A program made the translations under genes and the position numbers. A stretch of 8,686 nucleotides of DNA from Candidatus Micrarchaeia archaeon (GTDB lineage: Archaea > Micrarchaeota > Micrarchaeia > Anstonellales > JAHKLY01): positions 1 through 8,686 of the forward strand of contig JBAZFO010000044.1 of assembly GCA_041653315.1 (NCBI GenBank), written 5' to 3'. Shown one piece after another: positions 5,946 through 8,686 of this stretch. How positions within the stretch are numbered: the stretch's first letter is position 1; every line of letters starts with the position of its first letter. The notes under the pieces were generated by a model that was not told where the DNA came from, did no database searches, and worked only from the letters and a program-made list of their open reading frames with translations.

Positions 5946-6677
5946 CTATTTTTTGCAAGTCAATCCAATTATAATTGGTTTACTTAAAAATTCATCCCAA
6001 AAACCTTTTTCAAATTTTTCAATTCCTTCTTTAGAAATTTCCAAATTGTGCCATTCAATTTGTGTGAAACCTGCTTCTTGGAGAGCCCATTCATATATTT
6101 TTATACTCCAATAATAATTTACAAATTGTACTTCTTTACCTTCTTTATAAAAATGTATTAAAATTTCACTCCCTTCCATAACAGGTATAGTTGCTGTGCA
6201 AATTTCACCATATTTTTTAAGATTTGAATTTCCTTCAATATTTGGATTATTATTCATAGTAATAAATCTTCCTCCTTTTTTCAGATTTTTATAAATATTT
6301 TTACACATTGCCAAAAGCTCTTCTTTTGTCTTTGAATAATGTAAAAGCATTCCTGCAGTTACAATATCAAACTCTTCTAAAAAAGGCAATTCTATTACAT
6401 CAGAAACAAAATAAGTTATTCCTAGAGGATGTAATTTTTCTTCTGCTTCTGCCAATTCTATCATTTCTTTTGAAATATCCATTCCAACAACTTTTGATGC
6501 ACCCAATCTAGATATTTTTCTAGTATAATCTCCTTCACCACACCCCAAATCTAAAACAGTTTTATTCTTTATCTCACCCAATAATTTAAAAAAAGTTGGA
6601 TCTATTGCAAATTCTCTCCTTATATTATTTACCCCAATTTCTGCATAAGTCTTTGCAATTTTATCATAAACTTCCAT
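5946..6677 (-). CDS. Class I SAM-dependent methyltransferase, substrate unknown
   Basis: The 243-residue soluble protein has the Rossmann-type SAM-binding motifs: motif I VLDLGCGEGDY (41-51), the ribose-binding acidic residue D67 in GMDIS (65-69), D93 in FVSDVIELP (90-98) and the motif IV strand FDIVTAGMLLHY (103-114), followed by LKKGGRF (132-138). This is the Methyltransf_11/25 or UbiE-like arrangement. The C-terminal part (about 140-243) includes MNNNPN, YYWS and WALQEAGF and resembles small-molecule methyltransferases, but I cannot name a substrate. The start at 6677 is preceded by GTGAT (6685-6681). It is first gene of a two-gene operon with the RNase H gene and is divergent from queH. 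A link in function between methyltransferase and RNase H is not evident. Confidence 0.88.
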   Translation of the reverse strand: MEVYDKIAKTYAEIGVNNIRREFAIDPTFFKLLGEIKNKTVLDLGCGEGDYTRKISRLGASKVVGMDISKEMIELAEAEEKLHPLGITYFVSDVIELPFLEEFDIVTAGMLLHYSKTKEELLAMCKNIYKNLKKGGRFITMNNNPNIEGNSNLKKYGEICTATIPVMEGSEILIHFYKEGKEVQFVNYYWSIKIYEWALQEAGFTQIEWHNLEISKEGIEKFEKGFWDEFLSKPIIIGLTCKK

Positions 6678-6750
6678 TTCATCACTAATTACAATATTAA
6701 ATCATGCTAATTTATAAATCTTATTTATTTAATAAAAATGGTGACTAGTA
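6678..6750. promoter_or_regulatory. Divergent promoter with one palindromic TATA box serving both directions
   Basis: TTTATAAA at 6711-6718 is a perfect palindrome, 34 nt from the methyltransferase ATG (6677) and 33 nt from the queH ATG (6751). Read rightwards it is preceded by GCTAAT, which fits the archaeal BRE pattern RNWAAW at every position. Read leftwards it is preceded by ATAAGA, five of six. Start sites about 26 nt from the TATA centre would give leaders of about 10 nt on each side, each containing a ribosome site (GGTGA at 6740-6744 for queH, GTGAT at 6685-6681 for the methyltransferase). One TATA element therefore appears to drive both transcripts. Confidence 0.55.
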
Positions 6751-7302
6751 ATGAATAAGAAAAAAATGCTTTTAGATGTATGCTGCGCTCCGTGTGCATC
6801 AGGAGTAATAGAAGAACTTAAAGAAAAATTTGATTTAACTTTATACTTTCATAATGCTAATATTTATCCTAAAAAAGAATGGGAAAAAAGATTTGAAAGC
6901 ACAGAAAAATTAGCTAAAGAATATAATATCCCCTTATTAACAGATATGAAAAGCTATAATAAAGCACATGCACAATGGAAAGGTGCAATTAAAGGATTTG
7001 AAGAGGAACCAGAAGGAGGAAAAAGATGTGAAAAATGTTTTGAATATAGATTAGAAAAAGTTTCGCATATTGCTAAAAATAAAAGATTTAATATTTTTGC
7101 TACTACTTTAACTATAAGTCCGCATAAAAATGCAAACTTAATAAATAATATAGGAAAACAAAAAGCACAAGAAAAAGGAATTGAGTTTTATGAAGCTGAT
7201 TTTAAGAAAAATGATGGTTTTAAGAAAAGTATAGAAAAATCAAAAGAACTAAATTTATATAGACAAACTTATTGTGGTTGTGAATATTCAATAAAAAAAT
7301 AA
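6751..7302 (+). CDS. queH: Epoxyqueuosine reductase QueH (DUF208)
   Basis: The 183-residue protein matches QueH, the iron-sulfur enzyme that reduces epoxyqueuosine to queuosine in tRNA, an alternative to cobalamin-dependent QueG. Visible hallmarks are CCAPC (11-15), RCEKCFEYRL (92-101), TLTISPHKN (119-127), DFKKNDGFKKS (150-160), and ELNLYRQTYCGCEYS (166-180). The conserved cysteines C11, C12, C15, C93, C96, C175 and C177 are all present, so metal binding should be intact. The start is supported by GGTGA (6740-6744), six nt before the ATG. The gene stands alone, divergent from the methyltransferase operon and converging on the beta-helix gene. No other queuosine or archaeosine gene is in the window. 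In an archaeal-looking genome a queuosine enzyme is unexpected, because archaea typically make archaeosine instead. It may have come from bacteria or act on salvaged material. Confidence 0.93.
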   Translation: MNKKKMLLDVCCAPCASGVIEELKEKFDLTLYFHNANIYPKKEWEKRFESTEKLAKEYNIPLLTDMKSYNKAHAQWKGAIKGFEEEPEGGKRCEKCFEYRLEKVSHIAKNKRFNIFATTLTISPHKNANLINNIGKQKAQEKGIEFYEADFKKNDGFKKSIEKSKELNLYRQTYCGCEYSIKK

Positions 7303-7323
7303 AAAATTAAGGTTTAATTTTTT
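7293..7323. terminator. Back-to-back oligo-T terminators between convergent genes
   Basis: The stop codons of queH and the beta-helix gene are separated by 4 bp. On the plus strand TTTAATTTTTT (7313-7323) follows the queH stop; on the minus strand T6 and T7 runs (7306-7301 and 7299-7293) follow the beta-helix stop. Each terminator lies at least partly within the 3' coding end of the opposite gene, a compact archaeal arrangement with no stem-loop. Confidence 0.5.
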
Positions 7324-8686
7324 GACTTGGTGTATTTGAAAATGGATTACCCATCGAATTAGAATCATCTTTCTTTGGAACTCGTATTGCATGATTTTTT
7401 TCATTTTCTACATCCTCAACTTTGTTTGATCTAGATGAACTACTACTAGATTCCTTAATAGGTCTCTCTCTTAAAGAACAAGATATCTCACAATATCCCC
7501 CACTTAAAGGATCTGGATCCGAATCATCACATATGAGATTTTCAAATGTATTTATCCCAGAAGTTAACCAATAAAATGATTCTTTAATATCTACATACGC
7601 TTCCTCACCATTATTGCAAGCTCTTGAATTTATTATTGTATTATTTATTGAATCACTTAATAATATACCTTGTTTTTCACAATTATCTGCAGTTATATTT
7701 TCAAAAATACTATTTTCGGATGATACTATTATAAAACCATTATATCTTGAAATATTATTCGCAACATTATTTCGTACAGTACAATTTACACATTGAATTT
7801 GCATACCAAAATATTCTGCATTATTAGCAGTATTATTCTCAATTAATATATTATTTACTGAAGGAGAAAGTATCAATGAATGCATCCAGTTATAATCTAA
7901 ATTATTGTTAGTTACATTTGTATTTGAAATTATATTAACTAATCTAATTCCCTCCCAGCAGTATCTTACCGTATTATTATCAATTATATTATAATGGCTA
8001 TCCCACATTACACTAATCCCATAATAAGAAGAAGCTGAAAAAGTACCTGTACCATTTAAGTAATTTTGAGATATTATATTATTTGAAGAATTTGTTAAAG
8101 TAATCCCTTCATTTGCAAACCAAATTGTATTATTAAAAATAAAACTACTTTCCGAATTTATTAAATTTATTCCATCTCTTTTATACAAAATATTATTACC
8201 TATTACATTACTAACAGCATCTTTTATTTGTATATTTGTACTGTAATTTGTTATTTCACAATTCAAAATACTTACATTATCAAAACCATTGTTATAAATT
8301 CCATAATAAAGACTACTGCTTGGTCCATTACCAATAATTTTAGCTCCATTACAATTTAATATAATATCTGAAGAATTGATATAAATTGCAGAAGCAATAA
8401 AACCAAAATCAAAACTTGGATTTATGTGATATTCATTTGAACAGAGAACAACATCATCGTTTATATAATAAGTATTATTTATTTTATTTATTCTCCCCCC
8501 AAATGTAGCTTCATTATTTAAATCAACACACTCAACACATCTTGAATCATACTCACTTACTACATATAACTCACATGAATTTATTGAACATGCACAATCT
8601 CCTAAACAATTGTTGTTTACATTTTCATATTCATAATAATCATTACCAACACATCCGCTTAGATGTGTACATTCAGTTGGTGCACA
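7307..8686 (-). CDS. Secreted parallel beta-helix protein with Cys-rich N-terminal part (N-terminus outside window)
   Basis: The frame is open from the right edge to the TAA at 7307, giving 459 visible residues. A shorter reading starting at the TTG at 8266 is not credible, because matching sequence continues for 140 residues upstream of it. Visible residues 1-53 are cysteine-rich (CAPTEC, LSGCVG, DYYEYENV, CLGDCAC, RCVEC). About 75-400 is a right-handed beta-helix of short repeats (SDIILNCNGAKIIGNG, NNTIWFANEGITLTNSSNN, ENNTANNAEYFGMQI, EKQGILLSDSINNTIINS), like NosD/PbH1-type proteins. Sequons are very frequent, so the protein is probably exported and glycosylated. The end (412-459) is a polar Ser/Lys/Asp-rich tail opening with six Ser, with no membrane segment or sorting motif, so attachment, if any, must lie in the missing N-terminus. 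Probable role: surface adhesion or carbohydrate interaction. No catalytic residues can be named. Confidence 0.85.
   Translation of the reverse strand, partial: CAPTECTHLSGCVGNDYYEYENVNNNCLGDCACSINSCELYVVSEYDSRCVECVDLNNEATFGGRINKINNTYYINDDVVLCSNEYHINPSFDFGFIASAIYINSSDIILNCNGAKIIGNGPSSSLYYGIYNNGFDNVSILNCEITNYSTNIQIKDAVSNVIGNNILYKRDGINLINSESSFIFNNTIWFANEGITLTNSSNNIISQNYLNGTGTFSASSYYGISVMWDSHYNIIDNNTVRYCWEGIRLVNIISNTNVTNNNLDYNWMHSLILSPSVNNILIENNTANNAEYFGMQIQCVNCTVRNNVANNISRYNGFIIVSSENSIFENITADNCEKQGILLSDSINNTIINSRACNNGEEAYVDIKESFYWLTSGINTFENLICDDSDPDPLSGGYCEISCSLRERPIKESSSSSSRSNKVEDVENEKNHAIRVPKKDDSNSMGNPFSNTPSQKIKP

Noticed and set aside
6308..6511. 67-residue plus-strand open frame
   Set aside because: It is antisense to the SAM-binding core of the methyltransferase.
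7614..7796. 60-residue plus-strand open frame
   Set aside because: It is antisense to the beta-helix repeats.
7307..8266. Complete 319-residue gene starting at TTG 8266
   Set aside because: The same frame stays open for another 420 bases to the window edge and encodes the first beta-helix turns and a cysteine-rich block, so the gene is partial, not short.
1..8686. tRNA, rRNA or riboswitch genes
   Set aside because: No GC-richer structured stretch or tRNA-like cloverleaf was found by eye in any of the intergenic gaps.

Overview
The window looks like DNA from a very AT-rich archaeon, most likely a DPANN-type lineage (Woesearchaeota/Pacearchaeota-like). The reasons are: TATA boxes of the TTTATATA/TTTATAAA type sit 20-35 nt before start codons with very short or no leaders; Shine-Dalgarno sites are GGTG-like; gene ends are followed by simple oligo-T runs rather than hairpins; and two large secreted proteins are of a style common in those archaea (N-glycosylation sequons everywhere, eight-cysteine modules, a DUF2341 domain, a parallel beta-helix). 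The lineage is inferred from style; no rRNA or other phylogenetic marker is present.

Layout. 1-1955 (minus) is the N-terminal 651 residues of a secreted multidomain protein that runs off the left edge inside a DUF2341 domain. 2089-3034 (plus) is a decayed IS66-type transposase that has lost its catalytic core. 3056-5344 (minus) is a complete 762-residue membrane-anchored protein with nine calcium-binding FG-GAP/VCBS Asp motifs. It resembles a family I associate with bacterial polysaccharide-degradation loci and is the best candidate here for horizontal acquisition. 5519-5935 and 5946-6677 (minus) form a two-gene operon of an RNase HI-type protein and a class I SAM methyltransferase. 6751-7302 (plus) is queH, divergent from that operon. 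7307-8686 (minus) is the C-terminal 459 residues of a secreted beta-helix protein that runs off the right edge, tail to tail with queH.

How it fits together. Three of the six non-transposon genes encode extracytoplasmic proteins, so this is partly a cell-surface/accessory region. The transposase remnant, and a 16-bp direct repeat shared by the 3' ends of the FG-GAP gene and the RNase H gene, suggest past insertion. The housekeeping-like block (RNase H, methyltransferase, queH) seems to be driven from one 73-bp divergent intergenic region holding a single palindromic TATA box placed almost exactly midway between the two start codons. I see no CRISPR array, no tRNA or rRNA gene, and no convincing new defence system. 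The most interesting points are the apparently foreign FG-GAP gene and its flanking repeat, a queuosine-pathway reductase in an archaeal-looking context, and the symmetric promoter.
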